This document shows, piece after piece, positions 10,501-19,172 of a stretch of DNA of 64,000 nt. Each line of letters opens with the position of its first letter. Position 1 is the stretch's first letter. A model generated the notes under the pieces. The model searched no databases, was not told where the DNA came from, and saw only the letters and a program-made list of their open reading frames with translations. The DNA comes from Heterobasidion occidentale. Its lineage: Eukaryota > Basidiomycota > Agaricomycetes > Russulales > Bondarzewiaceae. The position numbers were made by a program, and so were the translations under genes. The stretch spans positions 1,612,001 to 1,676,000 of the forward strand of contig JBCAQO010000002.1 in the NCBI GenBank assembly GCA_039111635.1, written 5' to 3'.

Positions 10501-10647
10501 ATCGGAGGCCATAATGTACTTGAGACAGAGATCGCGACGAGAGGGAGATAGAGAATGGAAATCTGAGGACGCTTCGATAAGTGGGAAATTGGGGGTATCA
10601 TGATCGGTGGAAATGATCAGTGCAACTTCTCCTTGATCTCGGATCAA
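7468..10647 (-). CDS. pol: Element C pol: reverse transcriptase, RNase H and integrase
   Basis: About 1059 residues. It copies element RNA into DNA and inserts it in the genome. RT domain about residues 215-470 with catalytic F-I-D-D (in TTIPFIDDVPIRG). RNase H about 530-680 with Asp and Glu in ILAVDTS, PKLELYG and EVDARY. Integrase with H-H-C-C zinc region (HDDVAHKG, then CHLCQIRQTRN) and DDE residues in YMDTMHM, VSDNGPAF and NGIAERPHFD. The first codon of the open frame is TTG at 10647; the frame is open further upstream, so it is probably reached by frameshift from the protease ORF, whose TGA (10644-10646) overlaps it. The C-terminus after LLPPRP is out of frame with 7016-7513. Confidence 0.9.
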   Translation of the reverse strand: MIRDQGEVALIISTDHDTPNFPLIEASSDFHSLSPSRRDLCLKYIMASDLGPENHLKNNLDSDMSSLFSLVVPGSFHSTNIADPVAIFAAKRKYKPVAQKTRPVLADLPEKFRIVRNILGDPLATLPTLTPNPPPFTPTGRYTAERRDLIDKVHSDDFLWPAERQLMHHFMCLQEMGFAWDDSERGRFREEFFPPVNMPVVEHKPWVQRNIPIPPGIYDEVCRLIKTKIAAGVYEPSNSSYRSRWFTVVKKTNSTSTGTKLRIVHSLEPLNAVTIQHSGVPPYTDQIAEQFAARACGGILDLYVGYDERGLAESSRDFTTFQTPFGAHRLVTLPMGWTNSVPIFHDDVTHILQPEIPDTTIPFIDDVPIRGPPTRYELPNGGFETHPDNPGIRRFVWEHFQGLNRVVQRMKYSGGTFSGHKATLCAAEITVVGHRCTYEGRLPDESRVESIMKWGPCRDLSDVRAFLGTIGVVRIFIRNFAHRAHALTMLTRKDFPFVFGPDQIAAQDDLRSALLESPALRPIDYSSAANVILAVDTSQIAVGFHLCQCALDNPRVRYYARFGSITLNDRESRFSQPKLELYGLFRALRSLKMYLIGVRNLIVEVDARYIKGMLTNPDLEPSASINRWIVSILTFHFTLVHVPGTSHGPDGLSRRPPQPSDRPEPEDDFDDWIDNLYGFLHQINNTFPTSISTSTTAIFTSSLIGDLPTDTESDDEGPTIDYADIPRSQKALEAEERLWLVRDWHRTLVRPPSLSDSEYATFLRYCTEFFITADKLWRKDSHGRHKIVAAPSSRITILTAAHDDVAHKGFYATTALVAERFWWPHMRQDISWFVRTCHLCQIRQTRNVLIPPTVATPAPLFAKMYMDTMHMPTAGGFKYLVQGRCSVSHYPEFRMLRRETSSALADWIFEDILCRWGTLVEIVSDNGPAFVKALDQLAKKYHVRHIRISGYNSRANGIAERPHFDVRQALFKAVDGDQAKWNRAAHFVFWADRITVRRRMGCSPYFAATGTHPLLPLDIAEATYLLPPRPQPSAPPTSLLDVPSLCRNADRTSPTFAAR

Positions 10648-11942
10648 TTCATCGAGTCGCGAAAACCCGCTTGTCTTCGGTGAAGGACTCGAGGGGGTCC
10701 TCGTCTGATCGTTGGAATGGTGGCTCGTCGTCCCGTGTTCGGGTCGCTGATGGTGATCGTCTGGTCTTCGTTTGAATAATTTTTGACGATACTTTCGGTG
10801 AGGATGTCGAAGGGCCGACCGAGGAGAACATCGTAGGCTGGGTTCCGAATGATGTGGACTTGGAGGTACAGGGTGATGTCGCCGATGAGGAATGGCACGT
10901 TGCGTGCCAGGCCCAAGGATCGGTCGATTTCGCCATTCGCCGACTGCATATTGAGGACAATTTCGGGGTCGTAGATGAGCGCCAGTTCATTGCAAATGCC
11001 TTCCGACATGGCGATGACTTGTGAACCCGGATCAATGACGCATTCGACTTCCTGTTGGTGATCGACGAGGGGAACAATGGACCTTAGGGCAGAAGATTCT
11101 TTAGCGACTATCAACGGCAGAGGAACCTGACCGGGCTGTAGACTCTTCAGATATGTTTCATACGTGTCGGGGATGATGATCGCGCCAGGTGGAGGTGTTT
11201 CAGGCTGGTGCAGGACATTGACGAAGGAGGAGACGGTCGGTCGAGTCGGTGGTTCGAGATCGTCGATGGCATAGGGTAGATCGGCATCTTGGTAGAAGGT
11301 CCGAACATTGCTGGCGTCTTTGGTAGGCGATCGGCGTGCTGACGTGGCTTCCCTGACCTGCGAACGGACTTCGGCGGAGAGGGAGAGTAGTTCGCGCTGG
11401 GTAAGCGTCACCTGAGTGGCCATCGCCCTGTCGTAGACCTCGGCTGCTACCTTCTCGTCGTAGATCGGCGCCGTAGTTTTGTAGGCCGGAGCGTCCTTCT
11501 TTGCCGAGGGTATCTTCGCCGGGGCTCCCATGTTGCGCTCGTGCGGTGGTGCATAGGTGGCGTCCTGGGCTTTGGCGTATGGGTGGATTGGAGCATCGTC
11601 CTTGGCTGGTACGGGGGCGGTCGCTGAGTCGGGGATGTCGGTCGGGGCTCGGGTTCGGGAGTTTCGGTCCTTGCTCGTCGTTCGGGGGCCGGTGAAGGGG
11701 TAGATGCCGAACGTCCCGTCTGCGCCATTTCGCGTGCCCTCGCGCCCCGCGTTCGGAGTGTGAATAGTTCGCGTTCGAGGCTTGCGATTCGCTGGACGTC
11801 GGTGAGTTGGTAAGTCGGGGTGACCTCCAGCAATGAGGGTGAATCGCGACGGGAGGCTATCGTCATCGGGTGAGTCGGCGCCGCGTTTACCGTAAACATC
11901 ATCTGCCCAGTCGCCAACTGGCCTGGATTCCTGCGGTGCCAT
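10644..11942 (-). CDS. pol: Element C protease region (Gag-Pro, overlapping gag frame)
   Basis: About 432 residues. The N-terminal part overlaps the end of the gag ORF in another frame and is probably not used before about residue 110. The segment HPYAKAQDATYAPPHERN, then YDEKVAAEVYDRAM and TLTQRELLSLSAEVRSQV is, as I recall, characteristic of this basidiomycete gypsy lineage, between gag and protease. Aspartic protease follows: VECVIDPGSQVIAMSE, with D-P-G-S in place of the usual D-S/T-G, then flap and YDVLLGRPF near the end. Gag therefore appears to continue into this frame by a frameshift near 11600-11700, either programmed or from an indel. Confidence 0.8.
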   Translation of the reverse strand: MAPQESRPVGDWADDVYGKRGADSPDDDSLPSRFTLIAGGHPDLPTHRRPANRKPRTRTIHTPNAGREGTRNGADGTFGIYPFTGPRTTSKDRNSRTRAPTDIPDSATAPVPAKDDAPIHPYAKAQDATYAPPHERNMGAPAKIPSAKKDAPAYKTTAPIYDEKVAAEVYDRAMATQVTLTQRELLSLSAEVRSQVREATSARRSPTKDASNVRTFYQDADLPYAIDDLEPPTRPTVSSFVNVLHQPETPPPGAIIIPDTYETYLKSLQPGQVPLPLIVAKESSALRSIVPLVDHQQEVECVIDPGSQVIAMSEGICNELALIYDPEIVLNMQSANGEIDRSLGLARNVPFLIGDITLYLQVHIIRNPAYDVLLGRPFDILTESIVKNYSNEDQTITISDPNTGRRATIPTIRRGPPRVLHRRQAGFRDSMN

Positions 11943-12889
11943 TCGTCAACTCGGTCCTTCAGATTACTACCCGTGATTTCTCTGGGTACGAATGCCCCAC
12001 TTGACAATACAACCTTCCCTTCGATATTCCGCTTGCATTTGCCGATCCGAATGTATTCGGTGACCTCGGGACAGGCGCGCATGAAGTGTTCGGGACTGCC
12101 GCAGAACATGCAGTTGTCGCCGCCTTGTCCTGGTTGTCGGGATGGTCGATCGGCTGGCCTGGACGTCCCTTGAGCTGTAATGGCCTTGACGAATGTGTCG
12201 GTGAGTCGTTCGAACATGGTCGCCAGGTCTTCGGCCTTGATCGCGTTGGTGGGCGGCACGGCGGGGGCTGCCCGAGAGATGTCGGTAGACGTAGTGCTGT
12301 AGGCGGACGTGGTGCCGTGCAAGACGAATCGGGCCGCATCGTGGATGTCCTGGAGGTTGTACGGGTCGTCTGGGAAATGATCGGGGAACTTGAGTTGTAG
12401 ACGTTGAGAGATTCTTGCCCATAGCTCCGGTTGGAATCCTCTAGCGAAGGCGCGTCCTTGTTCGGCGACCGAGATTCGTGCCTTGCTGAGGAGGAATACC
12501 GTGATCGCCAGAAATCGCCGATGATAGTCGCCGAGTTCGCTGAGAGACAAGATGCCGACCCTGCTCGTTTCGCCGACTAGCTTGTCCATATCCGATACCG
12601 ACCATTTGCGCTCTTCCTCTGATCCGGGGTACAGTCTGTAGACTTCTTCGCAGAACTCCTTGAATGTCTTCGTGGCGTCGGTGAAAGTGGTGAGCGATTC
12701 CCAAAGCTCACAGGTGTCGACGTCCAGGAATCGGCAAGCGTGTTTCTTCCTTTCCTGCTCGTCTTCTACCGCAGACCGAACGAAGTGGAAGTCCAGATCG
12801 GCAAAATATCGTCTCAATTCGCGGGGTTGATGGGGGTCAAAGGTCGGGGCCGTTCGATCTCCACGAGCGGGCATGGATGGGGTTGCCAT
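11447..12889 (-). CDS. gag: Element C gag (capsid and nucleocapsid)
   Basis: 480 codons from ATG at 12889. The helical capsid-like region occupies about residues 20-200 (RRYFADLDFHF, FKEFCEEVYRLYPGSEEERK). One zinc knuckle, C-M-F-C-G-x4-H-x4-C (CMFCGSPEHFMRACPE), lies near residue 265 and binds RNA. A second region (RIASLERELFTLRTRGARA) looks helical. The last about 80 residues are Pro/Arg-rich low complexity and overlap the protease frame, so the true product probably leaves this frame before 11447. It is the first ORF after the 5' LTR and primer site. Confidence 0.88.
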   Translation of the reverse strand: MATPSMPARGDRTAPTFDPHQPRELRRYFADLDFHFVRSAVEDEQERKKHACRFLDVDTCELWESLTTFTDATKTFKEFCEEVYRLYPGSEEERKWSVSDMDKLVGETSRVGILSLSELGDYHRRFLAITVFLLSKARISVAEQGRAFARGFQPELWARISQRLQLKFPDHFPDDPYNLQDIHDAARFVLHGTTSAYSTTSTDISRAAPAVPPTNAIKAEDLATMFERLTDTFVKAITAQGTSRPADRPSRQPGQGGDNCMFCGSPEHFMRACPEVTEYIRIGKCKRNIEGKVVLSSGAFVPREITGSNLKDRVDEWHRRNPGQLATGQMMFTVNAAPTHPMTIASRRDSPSLLEVTPTYQLTDVQRIASLERELFTLRTRGARAREMAQTGRSASTPSPAPERRARTETPEPEPRPTSPTQRPPPYQPRTMLQSTHTPKPRTPPMHHRTSATWEPRRRYPRQRRTLRPTKLRRRSTTRR

Positions 12890-13375
12890 AGTGAGAAAGT
12901 CAAAGGTGGGGGAGAAGGTATTGTTTGCTAAGGTGATCGGGGATGGAGTCGCTGGTTCGAAGGAGCGTTCTAGCGAAGTTGGTCGGATGGTCGGCGTCCA
13001 GAAGACGGGGCTGCGTGGGATTAACGGCGAGATGGAGTCGTGGAGAGATGGTATAGGAGACAGAGGTGATTGTTCTAAGAGCGCAAGGTCGAGGATGGGG
13101 GAAATCGGCGGGAGTAGCGATCGGTTCGGCGACGACGGTGGGGTTAAGAAGAAAGTGGAGTCGGGTGGCGGCGCGAGAGCGATGGCGAGGATTCAAGATC
13201 AAGATAGTGATGGTGGGCTAGATGCTCCGGGACTATATCGGCGTCTCCGAACAAACTTCGGTCGGCAGATGTTTCCTGAGTATTGAAGCTATCGATAACT
13301 GTTTGTCGTTCTTCGCGCTCCGCTGTTGGTCGGGACGAGCGACGTAGATTCCTTGAGGTAATTTTGAATACTAAC
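12890..13375 (-). other. 5' leader of element C
   Basis: Between primer site and gag ATG. No supported ORF; packaging signals may be expected here. Confidence 0.6.
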
Positions 13376-13393
13376 CCCTCGCGGTGGGCTCCA
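13376..13393 (-). other. tRNA-type primer binding site of element C
   Basis: Minus strand TGGAGCCCACCGCGAGGG begins three bases after the 5' LTR. TGG is complementary to a tRNA CCA end. The tRNA species cannot be named from sequence alone. Confidence 0.7.
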
Positions 13394-13396
13394 AAA

Positions 13397-14473
13397 TGAT
13401 ACGCTAGAGGTGGCTCTAAGTGCTGAGCACAACACTAAAACAACCTCTAATGCAGGGGTGCTGGAGCTAGTATCTAATACACAAGGAATTGTTAGTGATG
13501 ACTTTAGAAATTGAAGGCGTACTGAGAAGCAACGGGGAGTGTGAGATTATAGCGCCCGAACGGTTTCGGGACTGCACCGAACACCGACCGAACGTTCGGT
13601 CGGTTGTGTCGGGGATTCGGTCGGTAACGAGAAGGTAGTGTCGCGACCGACAACTACGTGCTTCAAGAGCCACACGGGACTCTGACAATATACGAGGGAG
13701 GACGGGGGTTACGAGCGAAGAGACGAGTACGAACGCGAATGAGGCCGAACGACGAGGATGACAAGTTTTCGGAAGTCGACGAAGACGATTTCGATGGTTG
13801 CGACGAGTGCGGATGAGCTCTGAACTGTGGGGTGCGAAAGCTGGTTTATTCCAGAGTTGTATGTAGGTTTTTATAGTAAACAGAGCCCCTAAGTAAGATA
13901 TTGAACAAGAAATGAGAGTAGATGTCGACTGGGCGCCAAGCCCTAGCGAACAGAGAAGATAAGAAGGTAGGTGAGATGTCCATATGGGTTCCGAAGGTGA
14001 TAAGGTAAAAGTTAATCAGCGATGGCGAAATCCCGACCGTTCGGGATCCGTCGCCCGAGCGTAGGTAGCAGGAACAGGCGTTGAAGAACCAATGAAAATA
14101 GGAAGGAAGTAACGTACGACCAGGGTGGCCAAGTAATGGTGCAAGATCACATTTGACCGACCATGTGGAAGTCGGGAAGATAAGCGATAAGGAGCGACCG
14201 ACTCACGGAGCACATCGGCCGACCCGGAATACTGGCTCCGATCTCGTAAACACCTATTGTAACACTCCTGTGCGGTTACGGTAAGTATGTGAAGTGTAAG
14301 CGAACTGACCCAAGTGCTGCCGAACGTCCTTCGGTGGCTTGCGGTCGGTCGGGTAGGGACCGACCGTGTTCGGTGCGAGTCGGCGTCTTCGGTATTTGTC
14401 TAGCGCTGTTCGGTATCTCCCCAAAGCTTCCCAAATACCTCCCTCGGACCCTAGCGCGGGTGCATGCTCATCA
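13397..14473 (-). repeat. 5' LTR of element C (1077 bp)
   Basis: Same ends as 3271-4340, with a 22-bp palindrome at 13583-13604. Differences from the other LTR are mostly single-base indels. It is followed by the GCGG duplication at 14474-14477. Confidence 0.93.
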
Positions 14474-15180
14474 GCGGCCCGATGATCATCTGCATAGGCC
14501 AAAAGCCTGACCTGGTCGCTCGCGTCAGCGAGGCGTCGGGGTATGTCGTCGCTCTCGCTCCCCGGTTGCCCTGCGAGGAAGTTAGCGAGCCTTTGTAAGG
14601 CTAACGCTGTGGCCATCTGAATTACCACGGAGATGGTGGTGCGCTGGAGCAGCGCGTCTCCTAGCCCTTCCAATTCTCCGGGGTGCAGATTTCCACTATT
14701 GGTAGGGGATCCTCTGGTCCTGGTAGCCGATGTACCAGCCGTTGCTGATTCTTGTACACCTGTCTCAGCAACTGTAGGCGATGCCAGGTCTGCAGGGTTT
14801 CCTGGTCTTCTTCCGCCTCTCGTTTCCTGCCTTGTGTCTCCTTGAGCCAACGCTGTCGTCGGTCGCGGAGGCGTTGACGGAGTAGGTCTTCCTTCTTCTT
14901 GGTGTCCTTCATTGTGCTCATTATGAGCTCTCTCAACCCGGGATGAGGCTTGTAAATCTGTTCGATCTTCGACGGCGAGCGCGGCTTGGTGGATAATGAT
15001 TGGTACGGGGATTCCTCCTGGAGACGCTTGGGCGGCTGCCTCGGCTAAGGCGTCCAGTGTCGGGGTTGGCCATGGCCAGAATGATGTCTGGTGAGGGGTT
15101 TCTTGAGGGGAGGAGGTAGTTCCGTCATTGATGAGCATGGCACGTCCAGGGGAGTAATTCAGGGAGGAGTGGTTGGACAT
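14474..15180 (-). pseudogene. Element B post-pol ORF, N-terminal part (interrupted by element C)
   Basis: Begins MSNHSSLNYSPGRAM at 15180, 61 nt after the pol stop, and is open until the element C LTR. Pro/Ser/Thr/Arg-rich with no recognised domain. In another frame (14936-14661) it matches element A's charged helical stretch LLRQRLRDRRQRWLKETQ, and A and B change frame relative to each other through two one-base indels. The real product may therefore use the charged frame after the first about 50 residues. Function unknown. Confidence 0.6.
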
Positions 15181-15240
15181 GTACTAGTGGGAGGATTCTT
15201 GCTTTGAAAAGGATGGGGTGTCTCCCCTTTTTATACCTTT

Positions 15241-16836
15241 CTAAAGCTTAATCGCCGCAGGTCGGGGCTTGTCTGGGTAGCTTTCATGAAATTCACGAAG
15301 CGCCTCGTCGGCCGTATCTTTGAGGAGGGCAAAGGGTTCCCAGGTGTTATCGGCCTCGGAGTATCCGACCCACTTGACAAGGTACTTGGTCCCTCGTCCC
15401 TGACGTCTCGAATCTAGAATGGCCTCCACTTCGTAGTGCTCTTCTTCATTCAAGATCTCTGGGGCAGGTCTGGGGAAGTTCCTTCCGTGGGCTTCTGTCT
15501 CATGATATTCTGTGAGTATGGAGGCATGAAATACTGGATGTATCTTCCATGTTTCGGGTATTTTCAGCCTATAAGCCAGAGGGCCGATTCTTTCGGTCAC
15601 CAAAAAGGGGCCATAGCGCCTGGGTGCCAGCTTGAACTTCGGATGAGTTGTCCGAATGTGGGTTCCTTCTAACCAAACTTGGGTTCCTACTTCCCACTGC
15701 GGAAGTTTCCTGTGCAGGTCCCGGTCCTTGGCGTGCTGCGCTGCTATTTGTAGACTTGTAGCCGCATCTTCTTGGACTTCCTTGATTAGCTGTAAACGTT
15801 CAGTTACTGCGGGCACCTTGGTCTCCAGGGCTGAGTCGACCGAATATGGTGGGTTGAAACTGTAAAGGACTTCAAACGGCGACTTTCCAGTGGCGGAGTG
15901 TCTTCGGGTGTTGTGGGAGAATTCTGCGAAGGGTATCAAGTCTACCCAGTTATCTTGATGGTAGTTGCAGAACACTCGCAGAAATTGCTCGATTTCTTGG
16001 TTCACCCATTCCGTTTCTCCGTCTGTTTGGGGATGATAAGCCGTGCTGAGGGCCGGGGTGATCCCCATCCCTTTCCATAGCTCCCTTGTGAACTTTGCCA
16101 CGAACTGGGGGCCTCTGTCAGACACCACCTTGGTCGGTAGTCCGTATCGTTTGAACACATTGTCCTGGAAAAGCGTTGTGGTCTCTTCGGCCGTGATCGT
16201 CTTCTTGCACGGAGTTATGACTATTCCTTTCGACAGGCCTTGGTCGACCACTACATTTATCGAGTCGTAGCCTCTGCTTTCCGGGAGGTCTATTACGAAG
16301 TCGGTCGAGATAAAACGCCAAGGGGTGTTTGTGGTTTCCAACGGTTGGATCGGTGGGTGGGTCCTGTGGGGCAGATTCTTGGTGGACTGACAGGTTGCGC
16401 ACCCATCCACATATTGATGTACGAATTTAGTCATACTGGACCACCAATAATGGCGTTGTACCAATTCCAAGGTCTTTGTTCGGCCGGGGTGTCTTGTAGC
16501 CATAGCGTCATGGTGCGTCTTGACAATCATTCGTCGGAGGAGGTCGTCTTTCGGGACACATATGTAGCCGTCGCATCTTGTAATGCCATCTTTATGTGTC
16601 CATTTTCCTAGGTCGCCCTTCATCGCATTTGGACCCTTTTCCAGCAATTTCTTGAGGGCGACATCGACTAACAAATTGTGTTCCGAGCGCGAGTGTTGGA
16701 TAAGGGAGAGGATGTCCGAGGATACGAGTTCCGTTGCTTTGACATGTATGCTTTTACTTGGTTCTACCAGGGTTTCACTGGACTCGGTGAAAAGTTTGGA
16801 CGGGAGCAGAGTCTGTGCTTTGTTATCAGATTCCAC
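15241..16836 (-). CDS. pol: Element B pol, integrase and chromodomain part
   Basis: Same frame as the two pol pieces upstream. Zinc region HHDAMATRHPGRTKTLE to CATCQSTKN; DDE residues in FISTDFVIDLPES, VSDRGPQFVAKF and YHPQTDGETEWVNQEIE. The C-terminal chromodomain (YEVEAILDSRRQGRGTKYLV, then KWVGYSEADNTWEP) is thought to direct integration to modified histones in chromoviruses. This piece is separated from RT by TAG at 16906-16908; translation from ATG at 16836 alone would lack RT. Confidence 0.88.
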   Translation of the reverse strand: MESDNKAQTLLPSKLFTESSETLVEPSKSIHVKATELVSSDILSLIQHSRSEHNLLVDVALKKLLEKGPNAMKGDLGKWTHKDGITRCDGYICVPKDDLLRRMIVKTHHDAMATRHPGRTKTLELVQRHYWWSSMTKFVHQYVDGCATCQSTKNLPHRTHPPIQPLETTNTPWRFISTDFVIDLPESRGYDSINVVVDQGLSKGIVITPCKKTITAEETTTLFQDNVFKRYGLPTKVVSDRGPQFVAKFTRELWKGMGITPALSTAYHPQTDGETEWVNQEIEQFLRVFCNYHQDNWVDLIPFAEFSHNTRRHSATGKSPFEVLYSFNPPYSVDSALETKVPAVTERLQLIKEVQEDAATSLQIAAQHAKDRDLHRKLPQWEVGTQVWLEGTHIRTTHPKFKLAPRRYGPFLVTERIGPLAYRLKIPETWKIHPVFHASILTEYHETEAHGRNFPRPAPEILNEEEHYEVEAILDSRRQGRGTKYLVKWVGYSEADNTWEPFALLKDTADEALREFHESYPDKPRPAAIKL

Positions 16837-16905
16837 CCCCTCACTAAGGTCTGGACGCCTGGACAGAGCATCGGCATGATTAGTAGTTCCAGCCTTATAA
16901 CTGAG

Positions 16906-18234
16906 CTAGAAGTCAAATCGAGACAAAAACAGACTCCAGCGTGCTTGTCTCCTTGATAGGTCGCGCGCGGTCTGAAAGTGTTCCAGGTTCTTGTGGTCCG
17001 TCCAGACCTCAAAGGGGTGTCTAGCGCCTTCGAGGTAGTGTTTCCAATGTTCCAGCGCCTTGACGATGGCAAGAAGTTCGCGATCATGTACGTCATAATT
17101 CTGTTCAGGCGGTGAGAACAATCCGGAGAGGTAGGCAACGGGGTGCCAGTCGTTATCAGGTCCTTCCTGTAAGAGGACTGCACCGTACGCAGCGAGGGAA
17201 GCGTCGGTGACGAGCCGGTAGGGACACATCGGATCAGGGTATAACAGGACGGGTTGACTGATGAAGGCTTTCTTCAGTCGATCAAACGCCTGTTGGCACT
17301 CCGTGGTCCAGTCCCATTTCATATCTTTCTTCGTGAGGTCATGCAGGGGCCGAGCGATCAAGGAGAATTTATCAATGAATCGTCGGTAGAAGTTCCCTAA
17401 ACCTAAGAAAGAGCGGATGTCGCGGACTGTGCGTGGGATGGGCCATTCCTGGATAGCTTCAATCTTCGAGTCTTCCATAGCGACGTGGTCTTTTGAGATC
17501 GTGTACCCAAGGTAGTTTAGCTTCTCCTTGTGGAACTTGCACTTCTCTGGTTTGAGGTAAAGATTGTTGTCGCATAGGATTTGGAGGACTCGCCGCAGAA
17601 TCACAACGTGTTCTGCTGTGGTCTTCATGAAGATGAGGATGTCGTCCATATATACCGCTATCTTCCGAGCCAAGATGAGTTCCTGGAAAATCATGTTCAT
17701 CATGGCTTGGAAGGTTCCTGGGGAATTGCAGAGCCCAAAGAACATCACTGTAGGTTCAAAAAGCCCCAAGGGTGTGACGAAGGCCGCTTTGGATTCGTCT
17801 CCCTCCTTGATGCGCACGTTGTTATATCCCCACCAAACATCGAGCTTCAAGAATACCGTTGCGCCTTTAATAATATCCAATAGTTCCTGGATTAATGGTA
17901 AAGGGCAAACGTCCCGAACAGTGTGTTCATTAAGGTGTCGATAGTCTTGTACCAGACGGAGCTTCCCATCCTTCTTGTTTATAAAGAAGAAGGAGGCCGC
18001 GCTATGCGCTGTTGACCAACGTATTGTTCCCCTAGAAAGGTGCTCTTTGACAAATTTCCCTAGCTCATCATGTTTTTCCGGGCTCAGAGGAAATATCCAT
18101 GGGGCCTGGGGTACAAAAGATGGCTTGAGATTTATTGCGTGGTCCCATATTGTGTGTTGGGGAAGCCTCTGCGACCTTCTTTCACTGAAGATGTCGAGGT
18201 AAGAATGATATTCCGTTGGCACCCGACCCTTCAA
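16906..18234 (-). pseudogene. pol: Element B pol, reverse transcriptase and RNase H part
   Basis: RT with catalytic YMDD (VYMDDILIFMK) and RNase H (VTDASLAAYG, HDRELLAIVKALEHW, VWTDHKNLEHF). It is bounded by TAG at 18394-18396 upstream and TAG at 16906-16908 downstream. Both stand where element A has CAG, so each is a C-to-T change in the coding strand. One continuous frame runs from 19095 to 15241. Confidence 0.9.
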
Positions 18235-18393
18235 GTCGGTGGTGTCAATTTCTTCCTCTAGATCTTCATCAAAGCTTGCGAACCCCGAGGGTTCTGGAGC
18301 TACCTTCCTGATGACAGGTTCTCCTGCGCTATCCGTTGCGGAGGAGTCAAACAGTGTTTGCGCTTCTTTGGCAACTTTTCCTGAAGCTTCGCC

Positions 18394-19095
18394 CTAGGCT
18401 ACCTCTTGCTGAGCTTGCCGGCGTTCCTTCCTTTCGGTTACTTGCTCCTCGAGCCACTTCTGAGCCTTGTGTTGTCGGGATTTGTGTTCGATTAGCTCCA
18501 TGAACCGAGTTTTCCATTCCTTTGCGGGTACTTGGTCCCACTGTTCTTTAGCCCAAGTCCACGAAGGTCCTACCGGTTCTGAGACAAGATGCGGCTTTGT
18601 CCGCTGAGGAATCTTGTCACTGCGTAGTTTAGCTAGCCATGCCTTCTTGGTAGGCTCTTCCCTTGCCTTGGTAAACCTATATGGTTGTTGGCAATCTCTG
18701 GGGCATCGATCAAAGTGCACTTCATGGCGCCTCCACCTGATGGAGGGGTCGTGGTATTTCAACCAATCCGTTCCTAGGAGCATGTCGTCTTTCCCTAGAT
18801 TGGTGATGAACATCTGGACGCGTTCAGTGTGAGTTCTCCCCCGTCTGTCCTTAATGGTGAGATTTGCGTCTAGGCCTCGTCGAATAAGGCCCGCCTTGTT
18901 GATGGTATCATCGACATTGCAAACGCGGATGGGGCGGTTTAAGGGATAGGTCGGAAGGTTGCGCATCTGTACCCATCTTTCGTTTACCAAAATCCCTTCG
19001 CATGCTAAGTCGATGGCAGCTCTGGCTCCAGCGCTTCTTCCTCGAGTTGTTAATTGCACGTCAAGTCGAATGGGGGTAATGATGTGACTGTTCAT
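18394..19095 (-). pseudogene. pol: Element B pol, protease part
   Basis: Starts MNSHIITPIRLDVQ. The aspartic protease site reads AAIDLACEG where typical gypsy proteases have D-S/T-G, and element A has IDSACEG. GTDWLKYHDPSI closes the domain. It ends at TAG 18394-18396, a CAG-to-TAG change. It lies in another frame from gag (stop at 19173), so a frameshift or reinitiation is needed. Confidence 0.85.
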
Positions 19096-19172
19096 TGCTC
19101 CGATTTGAATACATGGCGGGGAATCGTACTCGAGTTTCCTCGACCCTCTCTCTTCGGCTGGTGAAGGAGAGG

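Larger units (their letters stand above)
3271..14473 (-). mobile_element. Element C: Ty3/gypsy retrotransposon with an antisense spliced accessory gene
   Basis: Flanked by LTRs 3271-4340 and 13397-14473 and by 4-bp duplications GCGG (3267-3270 and 14474-14477). Minus-strand order: 5' LTR, tRNA-type primer site, gag, protease, RT-RNaseH-integrase, then a plus-strand spliced gene, polypurine tract, 3' LTR. The protease D-P-G-S and RT F-I-D-D motifs place it in a gypsy lineage separate from A, B and D. Frameshifts in the integrase and the antisense gene suggest this copy is not autonomous. The words TCGG/CCGA are very frequent along the whole element. Confidence 0.93.

Noticed and set aside
12873..13286. 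137-codon plus-strand ORF in the C leader
   Set aside because: It overlaps the primer site and the gag start on the opposite strand, its composition follows the element's TCGG bias, and it has no protein-like features.
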